Source: Lentisphaera araneosa HTCC2155 | GTDB lineage: Bacteria; Verrucomicrobiota; Lentisphaeria; Lentisphaerales; Lentisphaeraceae | Assembly (NCBI RefSeq): GCF_000170755.1 | Contig: NZ_ABCK01000034.1 | Location: forward strand, 1 to 53,228 | Length of the DNA: 53,228 nucleotides | Reading direction: 5' to 3' | Shown: piece by piece, positions 34,990 to 42,791 of the stretch | Position numbering within the stretch: position 1 is the first letter of the stretch | Layout: the number at the start of each line of letters is the position of its first letter | Position numbers and translations under genes: made by a program | Notes under the pieces: generated by a model | What the model was told of the DNA's origin: nothing | Databases searched by the model: none | What the model saw: only the letters and a program-made list of their open reading frames with translations

Positions 34990-35149
34990 GCACGTAGTGC
35001 GTAAACTCAGGCCGAAGGCCGTAAACTCAGCACGTAGTGCGTAAACTCAGGCCGAAGGCCGTAAACTTAGCACGAAGCGCGTATTCTCAGCACGAAGCGC
35101 GTATTCTCAGCACGTAGTGCGTATTCTCAGCACGTAATGCGTAAACTCA
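34990..35149. repeat. 20-bp palindromic array 5 (8 units)
   Basis: Units alternate at first between GCAC-GTA-GTGC and GGCC-GAA-GGCC with linker GTAAACTCA, then become GCACGAAGCGC or GCACGTAGTGC with GTATTCTCA. The alternation points to a duplicated 40-bp dimer. The last unit ends TCA at 35147-35149, which is the TGA of the leftward 49-residue gene. The region 34767-34989 before it is ISL3 end sequence; no gene is seen there. Confidence 0.93.
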
Positions 35150-35296
35150 CTTCAAGTTTTTAGACTTGGTTTGATAAACAAAGTAGGCGGTATTGGAGAG
35201 CCATTGCAACTTTTGCTTGGGCGTCATTTTTTTAAAGTCCGTATGACCATCAAAATCTTTCTCAGAGCATTTTTTTAATATGTCTTGCTTATTCAT
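35147..35296 (-). CDS. Small 49-residue protein downstream of nucleotidyltransferase module 2
   Basis: ATG at 35296 overlaps the end of the nucleotidyltransferase gene (ATGAATAA, eight bases). The protein (M-N-K-Q-D-I-L-K-K-C...M-T-P-K-Q-K-L-Q-W-L...) is basic and helical-looking with F-V-Y-Q-T-K near its end. It ends at a TGA that is the last three bases of array 5. I do not recognise the family. Coupled translation suggests it is the partner of the nucleotidyltransferase. Confidence 0.65.
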   Translation of the reverse strand: MNKQDILKKCSEKDFDGHTDFKKMTPKQKLQWLSNTAYFVYQTKSKNLK

Positions 35297-35789
35297 TGAT
35301 CAATCTCTTGAGTTCTATTATATCTCTTTGATCCTTATCACGAATTGGCTTAACTTCTTCTTTCATTTTAATCAAAGCCTTAACATCGACTACCTTCAGA
35401 GTCTCATTTGCAGTGATATCAAACTCATCAGAAGAATCAATTAAACGCCCATATAAATCTTCTAGAAATATATCAATCTGCTTAAAGGGATTGTTCACAT
35501 CAATAAAAGTAAAAACAATGGCATTTTTCTCATTAATCAAGAGCTGTCTTATTTCGTGATCTAATAAAGAGTCAGGTGGAATTGGTGCACGAGACTGCAT
35601 ACTTAAATCTTTCATAACTCCGAGAAATTTTTGAACATTAGATCTGTCGAAATTTATTGCAATATCAATATCCATTGTCAAACGTTCTACGCCGTGTAAG
35701 ACTGCCGCCACTCCACCACATAGAACAAAATCTATTTTTGCTTGGCATAAGTCAGTCAAAATCTCTAAAATATATTCTTTGGAATTCAT
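35289..35789 (-). CDS. Nucleotidyltransferase-fold protein (AbiEii/DUF6036-like), module 2
   Basis: A 166-residue protein: F-V-L-C-G-G-V-A-A-V-L-H-G, then M-D-I-D-I-A-I with the D-x-D pair, a possible third Asp in K-Q-I-D-I-F, and C-terminal I-R-D-K-D-Q-R-D-I-I-E-L. It shares its plan with the module 1 protein but is clearly divergent. Likely a toxin-antitoxin or abortive-infection-type component. The small partner gene is downstream here, whereas in module 1 it is upstream. Confidence 0.75.
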   Translation of the reverse strand: MNSKEYILEILTDLCQAKIDFVLCGGVAAVLHGVERLTMDIDIAINFDRSNVQKFLGVMKDLSMQSRAPIPPDSLLDHEIRQLLINEKNAIVFTFIDVNNPFKQIDIFLEDLYGRLIDSSDEFDITANETLKVVDVKALIKMKEEVKPIRDKDQRDIIELKRLINE

Positions 35790-35940
35790 AGATTTAAAGT
35801 ATAACTACAAAAATAAAAAAAAAGATTAATTAACTAATCATCACTGATTAATACTAAGAGAGGGGCAATTTTGAATTGTGAGCTAAACAATAAAGAATAA
35901 AAAACCACTAATCTTCACTGATCTACACTAATAAATAACT
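35790..35940. repeat. Repeat block before array 6
   Basis: A decayed TAAT-type repeat (35825-35853), a short AT-type stretch (about 35869-35882) and a good TAAT-type repeat (35905-35932) leading through AATAAATAACTCA into array 6. This is an uninterrupted version of the sequence into which ISL3 inserted. Confidence 0.75.
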
Positions 35941-36204
35941 CAGCACGTAGTGCGTATTCTCAGCACGTAGTGCGTATTCTCAGCACGTAGTGCGTATTCT
36001 CAGCACGTAGTGCGTATTCTCAGCACGTAGTGCGTATTCTCAGCACGTAGTGCGTATTCTCAGCACGTAGTGCGTATTCTCAGCACGTAGTGCGTATTCT
36101 CAGCACGTAGTGCGTATTCTCAGCACGTAGTGCGTATTCTCAGCACGTAGTGCGTATTCTCAGCACGTAGTGCGTATTCTCAGCACGTAGTGCGTATTCT
36201 CAGC
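35941..36204. repeat. 20-bp palindromic array 6 (13 identical units)
   Basis: Thirteen apparently identical units of CAGCACGTAGTGCGTATTCT, all with GTA loops, indicate very recent expansion. The array ends at CAGCATG. The 160 bp that follow hold only AT-rich sequence ahead of the lipoprotein gene; no leftward gene end is present here. Confidence 0.95.
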
Positions 36205-36365
36205 ATGATTGGGAGGATCGGAGAGGCATGAAGCCTTTTGAGGCATAAATAAAACAATTGTTAATAAAAACTTCATAAAAACGATAATTGGATCACTTAA
36301 ATACTATTGCATCCGAAAATTAGGCAAATATTATACGATATCTAATTATCAATAAGGATGTAATC

Positions 36366-36917
36366 ATGCTCAAAAATCAACTTATCTATCTTTTCTCAAT
36401 CCTCTTTCTCGCTGTTGGCTGCTCTGAGAAACCTGCTACCGTCAAAACAAGCGAGGAAAATTCAAAACAAGCCGAAACACAAAATGATCACGGACACAGC
36501 CATACACCTCATCACGGTATTGAAGCTAAGCTCTACTCAGATCAACAAGCCGCAGGCATTGCGGAGCTCAAGCTTCACGACGACAAAGGCGATTTGGAAC
36601 TTTGGTTGACTAATAGAGATGAAGCTCACTCGCCCCTCGACCTAGGTTTAGACACTAAAATCACCGTTAAATTCATTTCTTTAGAAGGCAAGGAAGTTCA
36701 ACTCCAAGTTAGAAACAAGGACAAGAATGAAGATGAAGATGGCATGGGCAACATTAGAAATAGCAAAACGAACTACTTCATCTTCCCTGGCGACACTAAA
36801 GCGGATAGCACTTTCTTAATTGGCAAAGAATTCTCAGCAGAAGTTCAAATCAGCTTCAATATTGGCGACAAAGTCTATCAGTCTAAAAAATTCCAGTTAA
36901 AACCTCACGTTCACTAA
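36366..36917 (+). CDS. His-rich lipoprotein
   Basis: A 183-residue protein with a lipoprotein signal: hydrophobic residues 5-17, lipobox L-A-V-G-C with Cys19. It has a D-H-G-H-S-H-T-P-H-H metal-binding-like segment at about 42-51 and ends H-V-H. The rest is a beta-rich domain with many acidic residues. AAGGATG lies about 8 nt before the ATG. It is probably an envelope metal-binding protein (Zn, Cu or Ni). No transporter gene is adjacent, so the metal and role are open. Confidence 0.75.
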   Translation: MLKNQLIYLFSILFLAVGCSEKPATVKTSEENSKQAETQNDHGHSHTPHHGIEAKLYSDQQAAGIAELKLHDDKGDLELWLTNRDEAHSPLDLGLDTKITVKFISLEGKEVQLQVRNKDKNEDEDGMGNIRNSKTNYFIFPGDTKADSTFLIGKEFSAEVQISFNIGDKVYQSKKFQLKPHVH

Positions 36918-36941
36918 GCAACGGACTTTATTCAAAATCAC

Positions 36942-36976
36942 AAAAGCTCTCAAGGTAAAACTTGGGAGCTTTTTTA
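36942..36976. terminator. Terminator after the lipoprotein gene
   Basis: AGCTCTCAAG and CTTGGGAGCT form a 10-bp stem with one G-U pair and a 6-nt loop, flanked by A4 and T6. It is rho-independent on the + strand. Confidence 0.9.
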
Positions 36977-37230
36977 GTTTCTACAAGAAAAGAGTGGAAC
37001 CACAGATCTAGCAGATAGTACAGATGCTTAGAGCAATCTTTAATTGTGAATTCTAAATTTTGAATAAAGAGAAGGAACCACGGAGAGCACTGAGGACACG
37101 GAGAGGTGGGGATAATTTTTAATTGTGAATTTTGAATGAAGAGAAGGGTTTTTAACAACTAATTTCGCTAATTGAACGAATTGTTTTTTTAAACCACTAA
37201 TCTTCACTGATCTACACTAATAAATAACTC
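36977..37230. repeat. Repeat block before array 7
   Basis: The clearest ordered example: AGAT-type (36999-37027), AT-type (about 37031-37065), GGAG-type (37077-37106), AT-type (about 37115-37143), GAATT-type (37154-37182), TAAT-type (37194-37221), then the AATAAATAACTCA joint and array 7. No gene is seen. Confidence 0.85.
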
Positions 37231-37370
37231 AGCACGAAGTGCGCTACCTAAGCACGAAGTGCGCTACCTAAGCACGAAGTGCGCTACCTAAGCACGAAGT
37301 GCGCTACCTAAGCACGAAGTGCGCTACCTAAGCACGAAGTGCGCTACCTAAGCACGAAGTGCGTTTTACG
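37231..37370. repeat. 20-bp palindromic array 7 (7 units)
   Basis: Six perfect units of GCACGAAGTGC with linker GCTACCTAA and a last unit with an altered linker. The TAA stop of the leftward sua5 gene (37366-37368) lies in that last linker. Confidence 0.93.
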
Positions 37371-38334
37371 ACCGCTTGGCCGCGGCTTTTAAGAGGCGGT
37401 CCATAATGGCCGAAGCGAGGTCATTACCTTCGAGTTCGTAAACGTAAATCACATCTAAACCTTTTGAGTCTAGGCGGTGCAAAGCTGAGAATAAGTTATG
37501 GGCAATGGACTTAAAATCTTGCTCATTCTCAGATAAAACTTCAATTTCTGTAGCCTCAATTGAAGTCGACCCCATTTGTAAGAAACCTACTTTTGCGGAG
37601 TCCGCAATATTTGGTACTTCTCCACTCTTCAGAATCATCAACTTGGTATTGGGGGCATAATGGCTTGCAAGTTGCCCAGGCGCCAAAGGTCTTTCGAGCA
37701 CTGCTTTACCAAACTGAACTGAGCCCGTCACACGACGAATATCTTCTGCACTAATCCCCCCTTGACGCAAGAGAATGGCTTCACCACTACTGCAATCGAC
37801 AATTGTGGACTCTATGCCCCAATCGCATTCACCACCATCTAAAATAATATCGACTTCATTCTCCAACTGAGAAAAAACGTGTTCGGCGCTAGTTGGGGAC
37901 AAATAACCAAAGGGATTGGCACTGGGTGCTGCGACTGGAATTTGAGCTTCGCTCAAGAGCCCTAGAGCCAGCGGGTGCGCTGGCATGCGAATTGCCACCG
38001 TATCTAAACCTGAAGTAATGAGGCTGGGGATTAAATCTGTTTTCTTAAAAACCAAAGTCAAAGGGCCTGGCCAATAAGCTTCGGCTAAATCCAAAGCGAC
38101 ATCAGGAATTTCTTTGACCAAATCTGAGAGCTGATATATTTCCGCTATATGGACAATCAGCGGATCATACTTGGGTCGCTTCTTCGCTTTAAAAATTTTT
38201 TCACAGGCAGGTGGAGACAAAGCGTTCGCACCGAGACCATAGACTGTCTCGGTTGCAAAAGCCACTAAGTTATCATTTTTTAAATGCTCAGCAGCTTTTT
38301 TGATATTTTCCTCTGTACCTCGGAAAATGGCCAT
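37366..38334 (-). CDS. Threonylcarbamoyl-AMP synthase (Sua5)
   Basis: A 322-residue protein: an N-terminal YrdC domain with A-T-E-T-V-Y-G-L-G and K-A-K-K-R-P-K-Y-D-P-L-I-V-H, A-P-S-A-N, and a C-terminal Sua5 domain (L-A-P-G-Q-L-A-S-H-Y-A-P). Full-length Sua5 rather than the shorter TsaC. It makes threonylcarbamoyl-AMP for tRNA t6A37. It follows purE closely, so it is cotranscribed with purK-purE. Its stop codon falls in array 7. Confidence 0.95.
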   Translation of the reverse strand: MAIFRGTEENIKKAAEHLKNDNLVAFATETVYGLGANALSPPACEKIFKAKKRPKYDPLIVHIAEIYQLSDLVKEIPDVALDLAEAYWPGPLTLVFKKTDLIPSLITSGLDTVAIRMPAHPLALGLLSEAQIPVAAPSANPFGYLSPTSAEHVFSQLENEVDIILDGGECDWGIESTIVDCSSGEAILLRQGGISAEDIRRVTGSVQFGKAVLERPLAPGQLASHYAPNTKLMILKSGEVPNIADSAKVGFLQMGSTSIEATEIEVLSENEQDFKSIAHNLFSALHRLDSKGLDVIYVYELEGNDLASAIMDRLLKAAAKRS

Positions 38335-38339
38335 TGTGC

Positions 38340-38840
38340 TTAAGCTTTATCCTCAGCTTCCATTTTTGCGGCCTTTTCGAGAACCATCTCATCCATGCCT
38401 TTTTTGTAGGCAATCATTTTTTTACGGTACTCGGGAAACTTCCCACCGAGCATTTGAACAGCTAAGAGTCCTGCATTTTTTGCATTATTAATGGCGACAC
38501 TCGCAACAGGAACTCCGCCAGGCATCTGTACAATAGAAAGAAGAGAATCTAGGCCCTGTAAATTGGAACTACGCACGGGGACGCCAACAACTGGCAAAGG
38601 AGAAATAGCTGCCACCATGCCAGGCAAGTGAGCTGCGCCGCCTGCACCCGCAATAATAACTTCCAAACCACGCTCCACGGCTGACTCAGAGTACTTATAA
38701 AGTTTGTCCGGAGTTCTGTGTGCTGAGACAATAGTAATCTCGTAAGGCACATCAAATTCTTTCATGATTTCGCGTGCAGCATCCATAACTGGCAGATCTG
38801 AATCACTGCCCATAATAATTCCAACAAGTGGCTTCGACAT
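38340..38840 (-). CDS. purE: N5-CAIR mutase
   Basis: A 166-residue class I PurE with [28 protein letters not shown] and G-V-P-V. It rearranges N5-CAIR to CAIR in purine synthesis. It is 3 bp after purK and 5 bp before sua5. Confidence 0.96.
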   Translation of the reverse strand: MSKPLVGIIMGSDSDLPVMDAAREIMKEFDVPYEITIVSAHRTPDKLYKYSESAVERGLEVIIAGAGGAAHLPGMVAAISPLPVVGVPVRSSNLQGLDSLLSIVQMPGGVPVASVAINNAKNAGLLAVQMLGGKFPEYRKKMIAYKKGMDEMVLEKAAKMEAEDKA

Positions 38841-38843
38841 AAT

Positions 38844-39962
38844 TTACTCCGAGATAACTTTTAAATTTTTCTTTACAATTAAGGCCTTTTCGAGGGCTTC
38901 ATCTAAATTTTCTGACGTCACGGTTACATGACCCATTTTGCGAAAGCCGCGAGTTTCAGCTTTTCCGTACATATGCAGAGAAACACCTGGAATATGAAGG
39001 CAAACTTCTAAACCATCTAAAACAGGCTCGCCTGTATGACCTGGCTCACCTAAAAGATTGTACATCACACAAGGACGCATTTGCTCGGGAGAACCCAAAG
39101 GCAAACCGGCAACCGCACGAATATGTTGCTCGTATTGACTCGTTACACAAGCTTCGATTGTGTAATGGCCAGAGTTGTGTGGACGCGGCGCAACTTCATT
39201 AACAAAGACTTCGCCTTGTTTATCCACAAACATTTCAACGCCATAGATACCAACGCCACCTAGAGCCTCAATTGTTTTCTCTGCCAAGGTACGTGCTTTT
39301 ACTTCTAAGTCCGCAGAAATTCTTGCTGGCACAATGCAGAGATCTAAAATATTTGAACGATCATCAAAAGTCATTTCCGTCACTGGGTAAGAAACTAGTT
39401 CGCCATCAATACCACGCGCCACCATAACGCCGAGTTCCATTTCGAGATCAACCATTTTTTCGAGCATGCATTCGCCAGGTAATTTTTCCACAAGTGCCGA
39501 TTCGTCTTTCATGACGAGAACACCCTTGCCATCATAACCACCTTTACGAGTTTTTTGAACGAGGGGAAAGCCAAATTTTGCGAAGTCCGCATCTTCAGTG
39601 AGTTCGATAAAAGCAGGCGTACTTAAACCCGCTTCTTCAATGCACTGCTTTTGCAAAAGCTTATCTTGGATTACTGATAAAACGCGTGGATCAGGATGAA
39701 TCTCATGCCCTTGATCAGAAAGCTCAATCAAAGCGCTCGTGTCCACATGCTCGAGGTCGTAAGTGCAAACGTCACAAGCCTCAACAATTTTCTTTAAGCT
39801 TTCAGAGTCATTCCATGAACCCAAAATCTGCGAATCCGCGACTTGTCCCGCTGGCGAATTCTCACCTGGATCTAATACAATAACATGAAAGCCCATCTTT
39901 TTGGCCGCCTGAGTCATCATGCGTCCGAGCTGACCACCACCAATGATACCAATTGTTTTCAT
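38844..39962 (-). CDS. purK: N5-CAIR synthase
   Basis: A 372-residue ATP-grasp enzyme: I-G-I-I-G-G-G-Q-L-G-R-M at the N-terminus, Q-K-T-R-K-G-G-Y-D-G-K-G (ATP loop), V-N-E-V-A-P-R-P-H-N-S-G-H-Y-T-I-E-A. It carboxylates AIR with bicarbonate and ATP, and pairs with purE downstream. First gene of the purK-purE-sua5 operon. Confidence 0.96.
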   Translation of the reverse strand: MKTIGIIGGGQLGRMMTQAAKKMGFHVIVLDPGENSPAGQVADSQILGSWNDSESLKKIVEACDVCTYDLEHVDTSALIELSDQGHEIHPDPRVLSVIQDKLLQKQCIEEAGLSTPAFIELTEDADFAKFGFPLVQKTRKGGYDGKGVLVMKDESALVEKLPGECMLEKMVDLEMELGVMVARGIDGELVSYPVTEMTFDDRSNILDLCIVPARISADLEVKARTLAEKTIEALGGVGIYGVEMFVDKQGEVFVNEVAPRPHNSGHYTIEACVTSQYEQHIRAVAGLPLGSPEQMRPCVMYNLLGEPGHTGEPVLDGLEVCLHIPGVSLHMYGKAETRGFRKMGHVTVTSENLDEALEKALIVKKNLKVISE

Positions 39963-40502
39963 TATTTATACTCTAAGTTATTTAATTTTGCTCCAAAATA
40001 ATGGACTTTCTCTTTTCTTCAAAAGTGTAAACGATTTAGCTCAAAAGTTTTTCTCTTAGTGAGTGAGAAGACCGAATTAATTATTAACTCTGCGACGAGT
40101 TATTAAAAGTAAATACACAGGGCTGACCTACCCCGTACCCATCGAGATTTATAGCCCAGATAAATGCGGTCGGCATGACACAGAGCCCTATACCGTACCG
40201 TTGGCACTCACTATTTATCTATGGATCTACTCCTGGCACTTCCGTACCAGGCTGCGCTATACCGTCCCGTCGGGACTCAAATTGAGTGCTGAAGGCATGA
40301 CATGATCTATGCCCAAGAGCATCAGCCTTGTATGTGAAAAATACAAAATGCAGTAAACCAAATTCATTTCTATCATCTGCAATAAAATCATTAATGACGA
40401 GCACTCACAAAAGACAAATTCATCATGAGTTTCATTTTTCTTTTTTGACAAATCATTTTTGACAAGCATCTTGGCGCAAATAATCCTTAGGAAGATATTT
40501 TA
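39963..40502. other. 540-bp divergent intergenic region with a hairpin-rich segment
   Basis: Between purK and the molybdenum-cofactor operon. From 40113 to about 40280 the base composition shifts to GC and several hairpins appear: CCTGG/CCAGG (around 40232-40250) and GTCCC-GTC-GGGAC (40265-40277). A 23-nt motif CTATACCGTnCCGTnGGnACTCA occurs twice (40188-40210, 40257-40279). The rest is AT-rich. It may be a REP/BIME-like intergenic element or a structured RNA. No coding potential is convincing. Confidence 0.55.
40445..40494 (+). promoter_or_regulatory. Candidate control region and RBS of the moco operon
   Basis: Two direct repeats of TTTTTGACAA, 14 bp apart, each contain a TTGACA -35-like hexamer (40445-40450 and 40459-40464); no strong -10 follows either. 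They could be a promoter pair or an operator. AGGAAG at 40489-40494 is a good Shine-Dalgarno 8 nt before the ATG. Confidence 0.35.
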
Positions 40503-41630
40503 ATGAGCAAGAATCACCATCGCGGTGGCCTCCCCTGGCTATTCAACCCATTCGAAATCAAATTTAGTGCCTACTCGGGCTCTGGAAAAACCACTTTAAT
40601 CTGCCGTCTAATCAATGAAATGTGCCAAGACTTTGATATTGCATATGCAAAATCAGATGCGCACCGTTTCGAAATGGACAAACCTCGCAAAGACACTCAC
40701 CAAGCCCAAATGGCTGGTGCCCAAGCTGTTGTCATCAACAACCCCGAAGCACGTGCCAAACTCGAAAAGCGCCCTGCTAATGAAATCTGGCGCAGTCTCA
40801 ATTTACTCGAATACGATCTCGTTTTTGTGGAAGGTTATAAAAACCACACACAATCTCCCCGCGTCCTTCTTGTGAATGAAAAAATGCTTAAAGAAATTGC
40901 CGACAAAGATCTCGAGAACGTCATAGCTTTTGCGGGGCCCGCAAAAGAACGCCCAGAGGGCCTACCACTTGAAGTGCCTTATTTACATCGCGATGATATT
41001 CCCGCCATTAAAGAAATTATCTTAGAAACCTTCAAAACTCGCATCCCAAAAACTAAAGGCTTAGTTCTTGTGGGTGGCAAAAGCCGTCGAATGGGTGAAG
41101 ATAAAGCGAGTATGCAGTTTGGCGATAAATCCATGGCACGCCAAGCCTACGAATTACTCAAAACTCAATGTGACGAAGTCTATCTATCTGTTAGAGATGA
41201 AAATCAGGAGTTGCCCGAAGATTGCCTAGGTCTGCCGATCATCACTGATCAACTCAAAGACATGGGGCCGACTGGTGGCATCTTGTCTGCTTTCAAAAAA
41301 GACTCCACATCCGCTTGGACAGTTATGGGCTGTGATCTGCCTCTTGTCAACCAAGATGCCATCGAAAAACTCTACGCAGGTCGCAATGCACAACGTTATG
41401 CCACTTGCTTCAAGTCCAATTCCGACGACATGCCTGAGCCACTCTTTGCGATTTACGAACCAAAAGCGCAAAATCGCTTTTATCAGTTCTTAGCAACAAA
41501 TCGTCTCTGCCCTAGAAAAGTTTTACTCAATTCTTCGATAGAACTTCTCGAACAAGGGGAGTATAATTACTTAGATAACGCAAACACCCCTGAAGACGCA
41601 CAACGAATTATAGAAGAACTCAATAGATAA
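40503..41630 (+). CDS. MobB-MobA fusion: molybdopterin-guanine dinucleotide synthesis
   Basis: A 375-residue fusion. The N-terminal MobB part has a P-loop (S-A-Y-S-G-S-G-K-T-T-L, 22-32) and V-F-V-E-G-Y-K. The C-terminal MobA part starts near residue 187 with L-V-L-V-G-G-K-S-R-R-M-G-E-D-K and continues with M-G-P-T-G-G-I and M-G-C-D-L-P-L. MobA attaches GMP from GTP to Mo-molybdopterin; MobB is a GTP-binding helper. First gene of a four-gene moco operon, so the cell uses bis-MGD molybdoenzymes. Confidence 0.93.
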   Translation: MSKNHHRGGLPWLFNPFEIKFSAYSGSGKTTLICRLINEMCQDFDIAYAKSDAHRFEMDKPRKDTHQAQMAGAQAVVINNPEARAKLEKRPANEIWRSLNLLEYDLVFVEGYKNHTQSPRVLLVNEKMLKEIADKDLENVIAFAGPAKERPEGLPLEVPYLHRDDIPAIKEIILETFKTRIPKTKGLVLVGGKSRRMGEDKASMQFGDKSMARQAYELLKTQCDEVYLSVRDENQELPEDCLGLPIITDQLKDMGPTGGILSAFKKDSTSAWTVMGCDLPLVNQDAIEKLYAGRNAQRYATCFKSNSDDMPEPLFAIYEPKAQNRFYQFLATNRLCPRKVLLNSSIELLEQGEYNYLDNANTPEDAQRIIEELNR

Positions 41631-41631
41631 A

Positions 41632-41874
41632 ATGAATACTTATAAACTGCAGTACTTTAGCCTCCTTGGCGACTTCACTGGTAAGCCTAGCGAAGAGCTC
41701 CAATCGATAGCCTCCACTCCCAAAGAACTTTACACTGAACTGCAACAACTTTATTCTTTTGAGCACTGCAGTTCTAAACTACGCGTTGCGATCAATGATG
41801 AGTTTGGGGACTGGCAAAGCCAACTGAAGGATGGTGACAACATCGTTTTCATCCCTCCCGTGGCAGGTGGCTAA
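41632..41874 (+). CDS. moaD: Molybdopterin synthase sulfur carrier subunit
   Basis: An 80-residue ubiquitin-fold protein ending in Gly-Gly (P-P-V-A-G-G), required for thiocarboxylation. L-R-V-A-I-N-D-E-F and D-G-D-N-I-V-F-I-P-P are conserved. It starts 1 bp after mobBA and shares a base with moaE (TAATG). Confidence 0.93.
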   Translation: MNTYKLQYFSLLGDFTGKPSEELQSIASTPKELYTELQQLYSFEHCSSKLRVAINDEFGDWQSQLKDGDNIVFIPPVAGG

Positions 41875-42326
41875 TGTCTAATTTCATCATTTCACCACAG
41901 CCGATCGAAGATATTGATATCATCGCAAAAGTTTCCACTCGTCAATCTGGAGGCTACGTCATTTTTGATGGCCGGGTGCGCGACCACAACGAAAACCGCG
42001 ACGTCACACATCTGCAATACCAAGCTTATGAAGCGTTAGCCGTAAAAGAAGGCGACCGCATCATTGCCGAAGCTTTCGACAAATTCAATATCCATAAAGT
42101 TTTTTGCGCTCACCGCACTGGTGACCTTCAAATTGGCGATTCTGCGGTAAGACTCATTGTTGGCGCAAAGCACCGCGGCACCGCTTTTGATGCCTGTGAG
42201 TATATTATTGACGAACTCAAAATTCGCGTTCCTATTTGGAAAAATGAGCATTACACCGACGGATCAAGTGGCTGGGTGGAATGCCACGAATGCTCAAAAC
42301 ACGCTCATCATCACAAGGAGTCTTAA
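41874..42326 (+). CDS. moaE: Molybdopterin synthase catalytic subunit
   Basis: A 150-residue MoaE: F-D-G-R-V-R-D-H-N, Y-Q-A-Y-E-A-L-A, H-R-T-G-D-L-Q-I-G, K-H-R-G-T-A-F-D-A-C and V-P-I-W-K-N-E-H. It inserts dithiolene sulfur from MoaD into cPMP. Its start overlaps the moaD stop, supporting a 1:1 complex. Confidence 0.96.
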   Translation: MSNFIISPQPIEDIDIIAKVSTRQSGGYVIFDGRVRDHNENRDVTHLQYQAYEALAVKEGDRIIAEAFDKFNIHKVFCAHRTGDLQIGDSAVRLIVGAKHRGTAFDACEYIIDELKIRVPIWKNEHYTDGSSGWVECHECSKHAHHHKES

Positions 42327-42779
42327 ATGTCAGAATTTTCTCATGTGGATCAAGAAGGCAAAGTCAATATGGTTGACGTGGGTGACAAAATCACGCAAAA
42401 ACGTACTGCTATTGCCGAAGGCACTATTAGCTTGAATGCGGAAACGCGCCAAAAGATCACTGATAACTCAATGAAAAAAGGCGATGTCCTGACGACGGCT
42501 CGCATCTCTGGTATCCAAGCTGCAAAGCAATGCTCAAACCTCATCCCCCTTTGTCACACGCTCTTATTAAATAAAGTTTCTGTGGATACTGAACTCACTG
42601 ATTCGGGAGTCAAAGTTACTGCACTCGCACGCTGCAATGGTCAAACTGGCGTTGAAATGGAAGCTCTCACTGCTGCTTCTGTCGCGCTACTCACTATCTA
42701 TGACATGTGCAAAGCCGTCGATAAAAATATGATTATCTCTCATATTCAGCTAGTCGAGAAAACAAAAGAAAAATTGTAA
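42327..42779 (+). CDS. moaC: Cyclic pyranopterin monophosphate synthase
   Basis: A 150-residue MoaC with M-V-D-V-G-D-K, A-K-Q-C-S-N-L-I-P-L-C-H (active-site motif), G-V-E-M-E-A-L-T-A-A-S and D-M-C-K-A-V-D. It acts after MoaA in cPMP formation. MoaA is not in the window. The gene begins directly after the moaE stop and ends 12 bp from the convergent kinase gene. Confidence 0.96.
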   Translation: MSEFSHVDQEGKVNMVDVGDKITQKRTAIAEGTISLNAETRQKITDNSMKKGDVLTTARISGIQAAKQCSNLIPLCHTLLLNKVSVDTELTDSGVKVTALARCNGQTGVEMEALTAASVALLTIYDMCKAVDKNMIISHIQLVEKTKEKL

Positions 42780-42791
42780 AACCTATCTCCC

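Noticed and set aside
25461..37370. Integron with attC sites
   Set aside because: No integrase gene and no attC-like imperfect palindromes with conserved core sites were found; the repeats are tandem 20-mers and three-word elements.
40113..40480. Moco riboswitch
   Set aside because: The position before a moco operon is right, but I cannot match the segment to the Moco motif by eye, and the repeated 23-nt motif points to a repeat element.
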